From Akkermansiaceae bacterium (GTDB lineage: Bacteria; Verrucomicrobiota; Verrucomicrobiia; Verrucomicrobiales; Akkermansiaceae): a DNA stretch of 64,000 nt. The DNA lies in assembly GCA_019634595.1 (NCBI GenBank), contig JAHCBC010000003.1:124001-188000 (forward strand), given 5' to 3'. Below, piece by piece: positions 25,331 to 32,967 of the stretch. Position 1 is the stretch's first letter. The number at the start of each line of letters is the position of its first letter. A program made the position numbers and the translations under genes. The notes under the pieces were generated by a model. That model was not told the origin of the DNA. It did not search any database and saw only the letters and a program-made list of their open reading frames with translations.

Positions 25331-27722
25331 CAGGATCGGAGCGCGGATGCGGTGGATGCGCCGCAAACTGAGCCGGACGCACTGGGCGGCGCGTCTGCTG
25401 GGCGTCTCCGTGCCAAAGGGGCACAACCCCAGCCCGGGCCTGATCATGATCCAGATCGACGGGCTTTCCCGGCCGCAGTTCGAAAAGGCGCTCGCCAACA
25501 AGAACCTGCCCCACATCGCCCGCACCCTGCGGCGGCGGCAGTTCCACCTCCACAGCTTCTACTCCGGAGTGCCCTCGACGACCCCGGCGGTGCAGGGCGA
25601 GCTGTTCTACGGAGTGCGCGCCGCCGTTCCGGCCTTCCAGTTCCTCCACCGCGCGTCCGGGGATGTCTTCCGCATGTATGACGCGAAGTCTTCCGAGGTC
25701 ATCGAAGACATGCTCAGGGAAAAAGGCGGACCGGCCCTGCTGGAAGGGGGCCACACCTACTCGAACATCTATCAGGCGGGATGCGCCGGATCGTGGTACT
25801 GCTCGCAGGATCTCTCCCCCGCCGTGATGTGGCGGAAGGCGCGGCCGCTGAAATGGCTGCTGCTCTCCATGGTGTACCTCATGAAGATCCTGCGTGTCCT
25901 TTCGCTCGCGGTGATCGAATTTTTCCTCGCCTTCATCGACTGCGTGCGCGGCCTCTTCGAGCGGCAGAACCTGCTCCGGGAACTGCTGTTCATCCCGGCA
26001 CGGGTGGGCATCTGCATCATGCTGCGGGAGTTCATCCGCTTCCGCGTGCTGCTGGACATCGAGCGCGGCGTGCGGGTGATCCACGCGAACTTCCTGGGCT
26101 ATGATGAACAGGCCCACCGCCGCGGACCGGACTCCGCCTTCGCCCACTGGACGCTGAAGGGCATCGATGACGCGATCCGTGACATCCAGCGCGCCGCCAT
26201 CCGCTCCGACTACCGGGATTTCGAGCTGATCATCTACTCCGACCACGGGCAGGAGCGGACCACGCCGTATGAGACGGAGAATGGCCGTCCACTGGGAGAG
26301 GCGCTGGGCGGGGTGTTCCGCGAAGGCCCGCTGGCAGGATTCGCCGTGGTGGATGCGGGCGGGGCGCAGAAGGTGCTGGGCACCACCAACCGGCGGAAAA
26401 AGCTGCGCTCCACCGGCAGGCCGCAGCCGGTCCATGGGAAGGAAATCATCGTCGCCGCCATGGGGCCGGTCGGCCACATCTACCTGCCCACGGGACTGCC
26501 TGCAGATGAACTGCGGCGCTATGCCGGCGCGCTGGTGGAGAAAGCCCGCATTCCCTGCGTCCTCATCCCGGCGGAGGACGGGGGCAACCAAGCCACCGCC
26601 ATCACTCCCTCCGGCGTTCTGGAACTTCCGCAACAAGCGGATCGCTTGCTGGGCGGGGACCATCCGTTTCTGGAGGAGGCGGGGAAAGACCTCGTCGCAC
26701 TGTGCGCCCACCCGGATGCCGGGGACCTCATCATCAGCGGCTGGAGGCCGGGATCCCCCATCAGTTTCCCTCCGGAGAACGGTGCCCACGGTGGTCCCGG
26801 TTCCCAGGAGACGCATGGTTTCCTCCTGTTGCCGGAGCACTTTGAACACGAACCCGCGGTGAATCCGGCGCACGGCCCCATCCGCGGTGGAAACCTCTAT
26901 CAGCTCGGCAGGGAATTCCTCGACGGCAAGCGCGCGGTGGCGAAACCCGTCCGCCCCGTGCGCAGCGGAAAGACCATCCTGCGCGTCATGACCTACAACA
27001 TACACAGTTGTGTCGGCATCGACGGGAAGCTCCGGCCGGAGCGCGTGGCCCGGGTCATCAACCGGTTCCATCCGGACATCATCGCGTTGCAGGAGGTGGA
27101 CGCCCACCGCCTGCGCAGCGCGGAGCACGACCAGGCGGATCTCATCGCCAGACACCTGGAGTTCCGCCACGTCTTCCACTCCATGCTGGAGGAGGAAAAG
27201 GAGAAGTATGGCATCGCCGTGTTCTCCCCGCTGCCCTTCGAGCCGGTGAAAACAGGCCTGCTGACAAAGGCGGAGCCATCCCGCCTGCGCGAGGCACGCG
27301 GGGCCATCTGGGTCAAGCTGGGTCGTGAGGAAACCGGGCGGGACGTCCACTTCATCAACACCCACTTCGGCCTCGGCAGGGATGAGCGCAACCGCCAGGC
27401 CGCCGCCCTGATGGGTGACGGATGGCTCGGCTCCATACCCGATGACGAGCCGGTCATCCTCTGCGGTGACTTCAACTCGACCCGCCGCTCCGTCGCGTGG
27501 AAGCGGATCAGCGAACGCTACCAGGACGCGCAGCTCTCCCTCCCGCAGCACCGGCCCCGCCCCACCTTTCCCAGCATGCGTCCCCTCGCCCGCCTGGACC
27601 ACGTTTTCATCAGCCGCCATTTCAAGGTGCGGAGCATCACCATCCCCCACGGCCACACCGCGGTCGTCGCGTCCGACCACCTGCCGCTATGCGTGGAACT
27701 GGAAATGGAGGTGCCCCAATGA
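25323..27722 (+). CDS. Fusion of alkaline-phosphatase-superfamily and EEP phosphodiesterase domains
   Basis: I chose the TTG at 25323 because GGAGG sits at 25312-25316, six bases away; an ATG at 25347 is the alternative. Residues 40-530 form an alkaline-phosphatase-superfamily domain. Metal ligands and nucleophile are D46, T86/T87 in VPSTTPAVQG, D261 and H265 in YDEQAHRRGPDS, D307-H308 in YSDHGQ, and H489. A hydrophobic insertion (176-240) probably contacts the membrane. Residues 550-799 form an endonuclease/exonuclease/phosphatase domain with N559, E591, H681, D716/N718 and D785-H786, all catalytic positions intact. Both halves cleave phosphoesters in their families. Phospholipid or phosphosugar substrates are inferred from the operon. 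Confidence 0.88.
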   Translation: MISRIGARMRWMRRKLSRTHWAARLLGVSVPKGHNPSPGLIMIQIDGLSRPQFEKALANKNLPHIARTLRRRQFHLHSFYSGVPSTTPAVQGELFYGVRAAVPAFQFLHRASGDVFRMYDAKSSEVIEDMLREKGGPALLEGGHTYSNIYQAGCAGSWYCSQDLSPAVMWRKARPLKWLLLSMVYLMKILRVLSLAVIEFFLAFIDCVRGLFERQNLLRELLFIPARVGICIMLREFIRFRVLLDIERGVRVIHANFLGYDEQAHRRGPDSAFAHWTLKGIDDAIRDIQRAAIRSDYRDFELIIYSDHGQERTTPYETENGRPLGEALGGVFREGPLAGFAVVDAGGAQKVLGTTNRRKKLRSTGRPQPVHGKEIIVAAMGPVGHIYLPTGLPADELRRYAGALVEKARIPCVLIPAEDGGNQATAITPSGVLELPQQADRLLGGDHPFLEEAGKDLVALCAHPDAGDLIISGWRPGSPISFPPENGAHGGPGSQETHGFLLLPEHFEHEPAVNPAHGPIRGGNLYQLGREFLDGKRAVAKPVRPVRSGKTILRVMTYNIHSCVGIDGKLRPERVARVINRFHPDIIALQEVDAHRLRSAEHDQADLIARHLEFRHVFHSMLEEEKEKYGIAVFSPLPFEPVKTGLLTKAEPSRLREARGAIWVKLGREETGRDVHFINTHFGLGRDERNRQAAALMGDGWLGSIPDDEPVILCGDFNSTRRSVAWKRISERYQDAQLSLPQHRPRPTFPSMRPLARLDHVFISRHFKVRSITIPHGHTAVVASDHLPLCVELEMEVPQ

Positions 27723-28360
27723 AGGCATGGAAAATCATCGCCTGGGTGGCGGTCGCCGCGCTCCTCGGCTGGCTGGTCTATGCGAACCGGGAATCCCTGA
27801 CGAAGGAATCCATCATCGCCTACGGCAAAAGCCTGCCTGCCGTGTGGTTCATCCTCGCCTTCCTGTTCCTGCCGCTGCTCGGCTTTCCGCTGAGCATCCT
27901 TCTCATCCTTGCGGGCATCCGCTTCGGTCTCGGCTGGGGCATGGCGATCACCACCGCTTGCATTTATTTCCACCACCTGGCCGCCTACTGGATATCCCAT
28001 AGCTATCTGGACGAACGCCTCCGCCGCCTGGCGGAAAAGAGGGGCCACAAGGTGCCGGAGATCGATGAGGGGAACCGTGTGTGGTACACCGTCCTCTTCG
28101 CCTCCGTCCATGGTCCGCCCTATGCGTTCAAGCTGTATCTGCTAGCCCTCACGGGCGTTCCTTTCCGCATCTACTGCTGGGTGGGTGGTACGGTGTACAT
28201 CCTGTTCTGCATCATCCCCGTGGGGGCCGCCGCGGCGGCGGTTCATATGGACGTCACGTGGATCTACGTCGGGATCGTGGTGATCTCCGCGGGTGTGCTC
28301 ATCGGGAAATGGTTGAGGAAGCGGAAGCAGGCCGCCGCCGATGGCACTTCATCGCCGTAG
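27719..28360 (+). CDS. VTT-domain (DedA/TVP38-like) membrane protein
   Basis: The 213-residue protein has an N-terminal helix (IIAWVAVAALLGWLVY) and a VTT-type core: FLFLPLLGFPLSILLILAG, then GWGMAITTACIYFHHLAAYW, a polar loop, a GPPYAFKLYLLALTGVPF re-entrant-like segment, and two closing helices. DedA/TVP38/TMEM64 proteins of this group are linked to transport or scrambling of membrane lipids and lipid carriers. Its ATG overlaps the stop of the phosphatase fusion by 4 bases, so it is the last gene of a coupled four-gene set. A lipid-handling role fits the neighbouring GT4. Confidence 0.83.
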   Translation: MKAWKIIAWVAVAALLGWLVYANRESLTKESIIAYGKSLPAVWFILAFLFLPLLGFPLSILLILAGIRFGLGWGMAITTACIYFHHLAAYWISHSYLDERLRRLAEKRGHKVPEIDEGNRVWYTVLFASVHGPPYAFKLYLLALTGVPFRIYCWVGGTVYILFCIIPVGAAAAAVHMDVTWIYVGIVVISAGVLIGKWLRKRKQAAADGTSSP

Positions 28361-28472
28361 GATCGATATGCCTTTCTCCGGGGGCATCCGAAGATGGATT
28401 CCATGCGACTTTCGCCACTTTCCGGTGTTTGCAATGGATCGCCGTTCCCTGCAAAACTCCCGAAAGCCTTTG

Positions 28473-30002
28473 ATGATGCCTTCCTTCAAGCTACCCGCTC
28501 TTTTCGCCTCCGCGGTACTGTTCCTGCCCTGCCTCCGCGCGGCGACCGAACGCCCGAACATCCTTTTCATCTTCACCGACGACCTCGCCTACCAGGCGAT
28601 CAGTTCCTACGGGGAATCCCGCAAGCTTCTGGACACGCCGAACCTCGACCGGATCGCCCGCGAGGGCATGCGCTTCAACCGCGCGCTGGTGCCCAACTCC
28701 ATCTGCGGCCCCAGCCGGGCCACCGTCCTGACCGGAAAATACTCCCACCTCAACGGCTTCCCGAACAACTCGAACAGCCGCTTTGACGGATCGCAGCCGA
28801 CCTTCCCGAAGACGCTCCAAAAAAATGGCTACCAGACCGCCATCGTCGGAAAATGGCACCTGGTGAGCGATCCCACCGGCTTCGACCATTGGGAGATCCT
28901 GCCGGGACAGGGGGCCTACTACCAACCGGACTTCATCCGCAACGGGGAGAAGATCACCGAGGACGGTTACGTCACGGACATCATCACCGACCACAGCATC
29001 GGCTGGCTGGAAAAGCGGGACAAGTCGCGGCCCTTTCTGCTGATGGCCCAGCACAAGGCCCCGCACCGCGAATGGGCGCCCGCGCTGCGCCACCTGAACC
29101 ACGACAACGACCGCAAGTATCCCGAGCCGCCGACCCTCTTCGACGACTACGCGGGCAGGGGCCAGGCCGTCCGCGAGCAGGACATGACGCTGGAGAAAAC
29201 CTTCACCCCGCGCGACGCGAAGCTCAACGCCCAGCCCCGCCTCACTCCGGATCAGCGGACGGAGTGGGAAGCCTACTACGAGCCCCGTAACAAGGCCTTC
29301 CACGAAGCCAAACTCCAGGGAAATGACCTGGTCCGCTGGCGCTACAACCGCTACCTGCACGACTATCTGGGCACCGTGAAGTCCGTGGACGAAAGCGTGG
29401 GCAAGCTGCTGGACTACCTGGACAAGGAAGGCATCGCCGACAAGACCATCATCGTCTTCTCATCCGACCAGGGCTTCTTCCTCGGCGAACATGGCTGGTT
29501 CGACAAGCGCTGGATCTTCGAGGAATCCCTGCGCACGCCGCTGCTGGTCAAATGGCCCGGCGTTACGAAGCCCGGCTCGGTCAACGACGATCTCGTTTCC
29601 ACCGTGGACTTCGCCCAGACATTCTATGAAGCGGCGGGCGTCGCCCCGCACGAGGGAGTCCAAGGCCGCAGCCTCGTCCCCGTCCTTTCCGGAAAGACGC
29701 CGGACGACTGGCGGAAAAGCTTTTACTACCACTACTACGAATACCCCATGCCCCATCGCGTGCGCCCGCACTACGGCGTGGTGACCGCCCGCCACAAGCT
29801 GGTCCACTTCTACGCGCCGGATGTGGACTACTGGGAGCTGTATGACCTCCAGACGGATCCGCATGAACTCCGCAGCATCTATGACGACCCGGCCCAGGCC
29901 GCCGTCCGCGACGAACTCCACCGCGAAGTGGACCGCCTGCGCGCCGAGCTGAAAGTCCCCGCCCAGGACCCGCCCGGATTTTCCGGAGGCAGGAAGGAAT
30001 AG
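28473..30002 (+). CDS. Secreted Cys-type sulfatase (S1 family)
   Basis: A signal peptide (MMPSFKLPALFASAVLFLPCLRA, cut near ATERPN) precedes a full S1 sulfatase. RPNILFIFTDDLAY supplies the metal aspartates. C78 lies in CGPSRATVLTG, the C-x-P-S-R motif modified to formylglycine. VGKWHL, FLLMAQHKAPH and FSSDQGFFLGEHGW complete the active site. The C-terminal YELYDLQTDPHEL-type segment (YWELYDLQTDPHEL) is normal. It probably desulfates sulfated polysaccharides outside the cytoplasm, and it needs a formylglycine-generating enzyme not seen in this window. The exact subfamily is not assigned. The start at 28473 is chosen over longer frames for its signal peptide. Confidence 0.93.
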   Translation: MMPSFKLPALFASAVLFLPCLRAATERPNILFIFTDDLAYQAISSYGESRKLLDTPNLDRIAREGMRFNRALVPNSICGPSRATVLTGKYSHLNGFPNNSNSRFDGSQPTFPKTLQKNGYQTAIVGKWHLVSDPTGFDHWEILPGQGAYYQPDFIRNGEKITEDGYVTDIITDHSIGWLEKRDKSRPFLLMAQHKAPHREWAPALRHLNHDNDRKYPEPPTLFDDYAGRGQAVREQDMTLEKTFTPRDAKLNAQPRLTPDQRTEWEAYYEPRNKAFHEAKLQGNDLVRWRYNRYLHDYLGTVKSVDESVGKLLDYLDKEGIADKTIIVFSSDQGFFLGEHGWFDKRWIFEESLRTPLLVKWPGVTKPGSVNDDLVSTVDFAQTFYEAAGVAPHEGVQGRSLVPVLSGKTPDDWRKSFYYHYYEYPMPHRVRPHYGVVTARHKLVHFYAPDVDYWELYDLQTDPHELRSIYDDPAQAAVRDELHREVDRLRAELKVPAQDPPGFSGGRKE

Positions 30003-30194
30003 GCGGTATCCACGGAGGCATCAATGCGGAAGCGTCATTGAATCCACCTAGGATTTGCAGGGTGCAACCCCCAGCGGGCGCGAAATGCAAGACGGGTCTG
30101 GGGATGCGGCCCTGATCGCTCCATTCCCTTTGCCTCCTGAGGATGGCATGGACCCTGCGGAAGGAAGTGGATCATCCCAAATCCATAGAAATCC

Positions 30195-30647
30195 ATGAAC
30201 CTACCTTCCATCATCATCGCAGCGAACCGGGGACATCTGGTCGCCTACCGCAAAACCGAAAACGATTCCCTGCAACCGATCGACAACGCTTCCTTCAAGG
30301 AAGGGAACGCAAACATTTCCGATCTGGTCACCGATCAGGCGGGCGCATTTCCCATGAGTGGAACACCTGGCACCGGATCGTTTGAGAGCCTCCCATTGGT
30401 CGCGGAGCTGGAAGTCCGCAGCTTCCGCAAGGTGGCGGAAAGGATCGGCAGGATCCTGGACGAAGAGGATATCCCCTGGTGGGGATTCGCCTCCCCCAGC
30501 GAGATCAACGGTGCGATCCTCGACCACCTGAAACCGCAATACCGCGAAAAAGTGTCGATCAGCCTGAAGTCCGACCTGACCAACTCACCGAAGGAGCAGG
30601 TGTACCAGAGCTTCGCAAAGGCGGCGCGGGAAACGAACGTGGTTTGA
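30195..30647 (+). CDS. Host-attachment-protein-like / bacterial eRF1-like domain protein
   Basis: The 150-residue cytoplasmic protein starts MNLPSIIIAANRGHLVAYRK. It contains WWGFASPSEINGAILDHL and, near the end, VSISLKSDLTNSPKEQV. These correspond to the AP..LG.LR, then K/R-DLT-x-P pattern of proteins annotated as required for attachment to host cells (AtsE-type), which share a bacterial eRF1-like fold. The real function of the family is uncertain, and a ribosome- or RNA-related role is possible. It stands alone between a sulfatase and a convergent oxidoreductase. No strong ribosome-binding site is visible. Confidence 0.65.
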   Translation: MNLPSIIIAANRGHLVAYRKTENDSLQPIDNASFKEGNANISDLVTDQAGAFPMSGTPGTGSFESLPLVAELEVRSFRKVAERIGRILDEEDIPWWGFASPSEINGAILDHLKPQYREKVSISLKSDLTNSPKEQVYQSFAKAARETNVV

Positions 30648-30732
30648 CGGCAGGGGCCGACCTCCAAAAGCCCGGCAGGGCCGGACCGGCCTCCGGCGCG
30701 CCCGGTGGTCGCGGTCCTGCCATTCTGAAAAA

Positions 30733-32334
30733 TCAGAACTCCGGAGGGCCGTTCAGCTTCTCGCACTTCTCCGGCTGTCCTTCGATGAAGTCCACGACCT
30801 GCTTCTGCTGGCGCAGCTTTTCCTGGAGCGACTTGATCGGGACGTTCCGGACCGCCACGCCCTCCTTGGACGCCATGGCCGCGGCGACTCCGGCCGCGTG
30901 CCCGGTGATCATCCAGACACTCTCCAGACGCAGCGTACAGAAGGCCACATGGGTGAAGCTCGCCGCCCCGGGGACCAGGAGGTTGTCCGCCTGACCTGCC
31001 TTCGGGATCAGGGAGCGGTAGGGGATCTGGAAGGCGTAGCCCATCCGCCAGATGCGGCCTTCGTTGAGGAACTCCGTCTCGGAAACCGCCAGGCGCTGCA
31101 CGTGGTGGCTGTCGATGAAGTGGCTGCTGATGCCGATGCTGTCGTCCTTCCTCCTGTCATCCTGCACATCCTGCTGGCGGACGACATACTCGCCGCGCAT
31201 GCGCCGTGCCTCGCGGACATAGAGCTGGTAGGGAAGGTTGCCGTTGTCGGTGAACTCATCTTTGTGGAGGCCGATGGCCTTCGCTTCCGCACGGACATTT
31301 TCCGGAACCGCCGGGTCGTTGCCGAGGAAATGGATCAGACCGAGCGAATAGTCCATGTGATCGTCGAAGATCTCCTTCCGCTTCGCGTAGCTGGCGTCCG
31401 ACCATTCGAACTGGCCGCCGAAGTGGCCGAGCGAAAAGATGGCCGCCTGGCTGTTGTTCATCTCGAACTTGCCGTTGCGGCGGGAGTAGAGGTCGATGAC
31501 ATCCTCGAACTTGCTTTTCTGGCCCTGTGCGGTGCGTGACTTCAGCCAACTGGCGAGCATGACGTAGCGCGCCGGATCATAGTTCCGCGGCGCGGGGAAT
31601 GGCACCCGCAGTTCCGGGTCCTTCGCGACGGTGAAGCGGAAGTTGTAGTTCATCGGTGCGGGGTGCGCGTCACCTTCCTTGAGGTCCTTCGCCCAGGCGG
31701 TGATGCCGGGGAGTAGCTTTCCGTCCGCATCGACGGTCGGCGCCTTGCGCGTGGTCTTGTCAAAGCGGACGCCCGCGGCCTCCTCGCCGAACTCGGCCTT
31801 CGCTTCCCGGCCGATGCGGTAGTCCACCCCGGCACGGGCCATGAGGTCGCCCTCGTAGCTGGCATCGATGAAAACCTTGCCATGCACGACGGAGCCGTCG
31901 GTCAGGGTGATGGAGGTGATGCGGCCACCTTCCTTGGCCACCTTTTCGACGCGTGCCCCCTGGTGGATGGCGACTCCGGATTTCGCCAGCATGGCGTCAT
32001 ACGCCTTCTGCGCGACACTGGACTCGAAGTAGTATTCCGGGCTGTCGCCCTTGCCGTAGTGCTTGCCGAGTTCGCGGTAGAACTCATCCGCGAATCCACC
32101 GATGGTCCACTTGAGCATGTGCTCGGATTCCGCCGTGTTGATGCCGCTGGTGGACAGTCCGCCGACGTGTTTTTCAGGCTCGATGAGGATGACTTCCGCG
32201 CCCTCACGGGCGGCGGTGATGGCGGCGGCGATGCCACATGGAACGCCACTGTAGACGACGATTTCCGTGCGGATTTCCCGGGCGGATGCACCGGCGATGG
32301 TGCCACTGAGGAGTAGTGCTAGGTACTTGTTCAT
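30733..32334 (-). CDS. Secreted FAD-dependent oxidoreductase (FAD_oxidored family)
   Basis: A signal peptide (MNKYLALLLSGTIAGASA) is followed by a Rossmann FAD-binding start (VVYSGVPCGIAAAITAAREG), EPEKHVGGLSTSGIN, and FIDASYEGDLMARAGVDY, all typical of the FAD_oxidored family. The C-terminal half has SSHFIDSHHVQRLAV and PGAASFTHVAFCTLRLESVW with MITGHAAGVAAAMA, which closes the flavin site. Such exported flavoproteins are frequent in Verrucomicrobiota and Planctomycetota and are thought to oxidise sugars or related compounds. It starts six bases after the stop of the NarL regulator gene on the same strand, so it may be in the same transcript as that two-component pair. Confidence 0.88.
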   Translation of the reverse strand: MNKYLALLLSGTIAGASAREIRTEIVVYSGVPCGIAAAITAAREGAEVILIEPEKHVGGLSTSGINTAESEHMLKWTIGGFADEFYRELGKHYGKGDSPEYYFESSVAQKAYDAMLAKSGVAIHQGARVEKVAKEGGRITSITLTDGSVVHGKVFIDASYEGDLMARAGVDYRIGREAKAEFGEEAAGVRFDKTTRKAPTVDADGKLLPGITAWAKDLKEGDAHPAPMNYNFRFTVAKDPELRVPFPAPRNYDPARYVMLASWLKSRTAQGQKSKFEDVIDLYSRRNGKFEMNNSQAAIFSLGHFGGQFEWSDASYAKRKEIFDDHMDYSLGLIHFLGNDPAVPENVRAEAKAIGLHKDEFTDNGNLPYQLYVREARRMRGEYVVRQQDVQDDRRKDDSIGISSHFIDSHHVQRLAVSETEFLNEGRIWRMGYAFQIPYRSLIPKAGQADNLLVPGAASFTHVAFCTLRLESVWMITGHAAGVAAAMASKEGVAVRNVPIKSLQEKLRQQKQVVDFIEGQPEKCEKLNGPPEF

Positions 32335-32340
32335 GAATTT

Positions 32341-32967
32341 TCAATCGGGGTGGAGAATGCCGCGGCGCATCGCTTCGGAAGTGGCTTCCGCGCGGGTAGA
32401 GACTCCGAGTTTCTGGTAGATCTGCTGGAGATGATGCTTTGTCCCTTCCAGGGTCAGGCCGAGGATGACGGCCATTTCCTTCGTACTGAGACCCTTTGAG
32501 ACGAGGTCCAGAACCTCCACCTGGCGGGCGGTCAGGTCGGGCTGCTTCGCCCGCTCCGCGGCGAGGCGGGCAACGGGTGCGGAAAGCCAGCGCTTCCCTT
32601 CGAAAACCGTACGGATGGCGTCGACCAGCTCCGGCCGCTTCGACCCCTTCAGCAGATAGCCTCCGACCCCGGCCACGAGGGCGCGGTGGATGTCCTCTTC
32701 GCTCTCAAAGGTGGAGATGATCAGGATGCGTGCCCCGCGATGTTTGGTCAGGATGCGCCGGGCGGCCTCGATCCCTCCCATGCCGGGCATCCGGAGGTCG
32801 AGCAACGCCACATCCGGCCGGTGTTCATCGTATTTCCTGACCGCCTCTTCACCATCCTCCGCTGTCGCCACGACTTCGAACCCCGGCTCAAGGCCGAGGA
32901 GCGCGGACAGCCCCGCGATGACAATCGCGTGATCATCGGCAAGCAGGAGACGGACGGGAGTTTTCAT
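32341..32967 (-). CDS. NarL/FixJ-family response regulator
   Basis: The 208-residue protein has a receiver domain (D11/D12, phospho-acceptor D57 in ALLDLRMPGMGG, and K in YLLKGSKRP). A LuxR-type helix-turn-helix lies at about 140-200 (LTARQVEVLDLVSKGLSTKE). Its ATG overlaps the stop of the OB-fold sensor kinase by 4 bases. The FAD oxidoreductase that follows 6 bases later on the same strand may be regulated together with, or by, this pair; that is inference from spacing. Confidence 0.93.
   Translation of the reverse strand: MKTPVRLLLADDHAIVIAGLSALLGLEPGFEVVATAEDGEEAVRKYDEHRPDVALLDLRMPGMGGIEAARRILTKHRGARILIISTFESEEDIHRALVAGVGGYLLKGSKRPELVDAIRTVFEGKRWLSAPVARLAAERAKQPDLTARQVEVLDLVSKGLSTKEMAVILGLTLEGTKHHLQQIYQKLGVSTRAEATSEAMRRGILHPD

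Noticed and set aside
25293..27680. Very long open frame on the minus strand opposite the phosphatase/EEP fusion
   Set aside because: High GC makes stop-free antisense frames common; the + strand protein has intact domains and catalytic motifs, the antisense one has none.
30003..30194. Possible repeat shared with 50160-50190 (ATTTGCAGGGT)
   Set aside because: Only about 15 bases are similar, too short to separate from chance.
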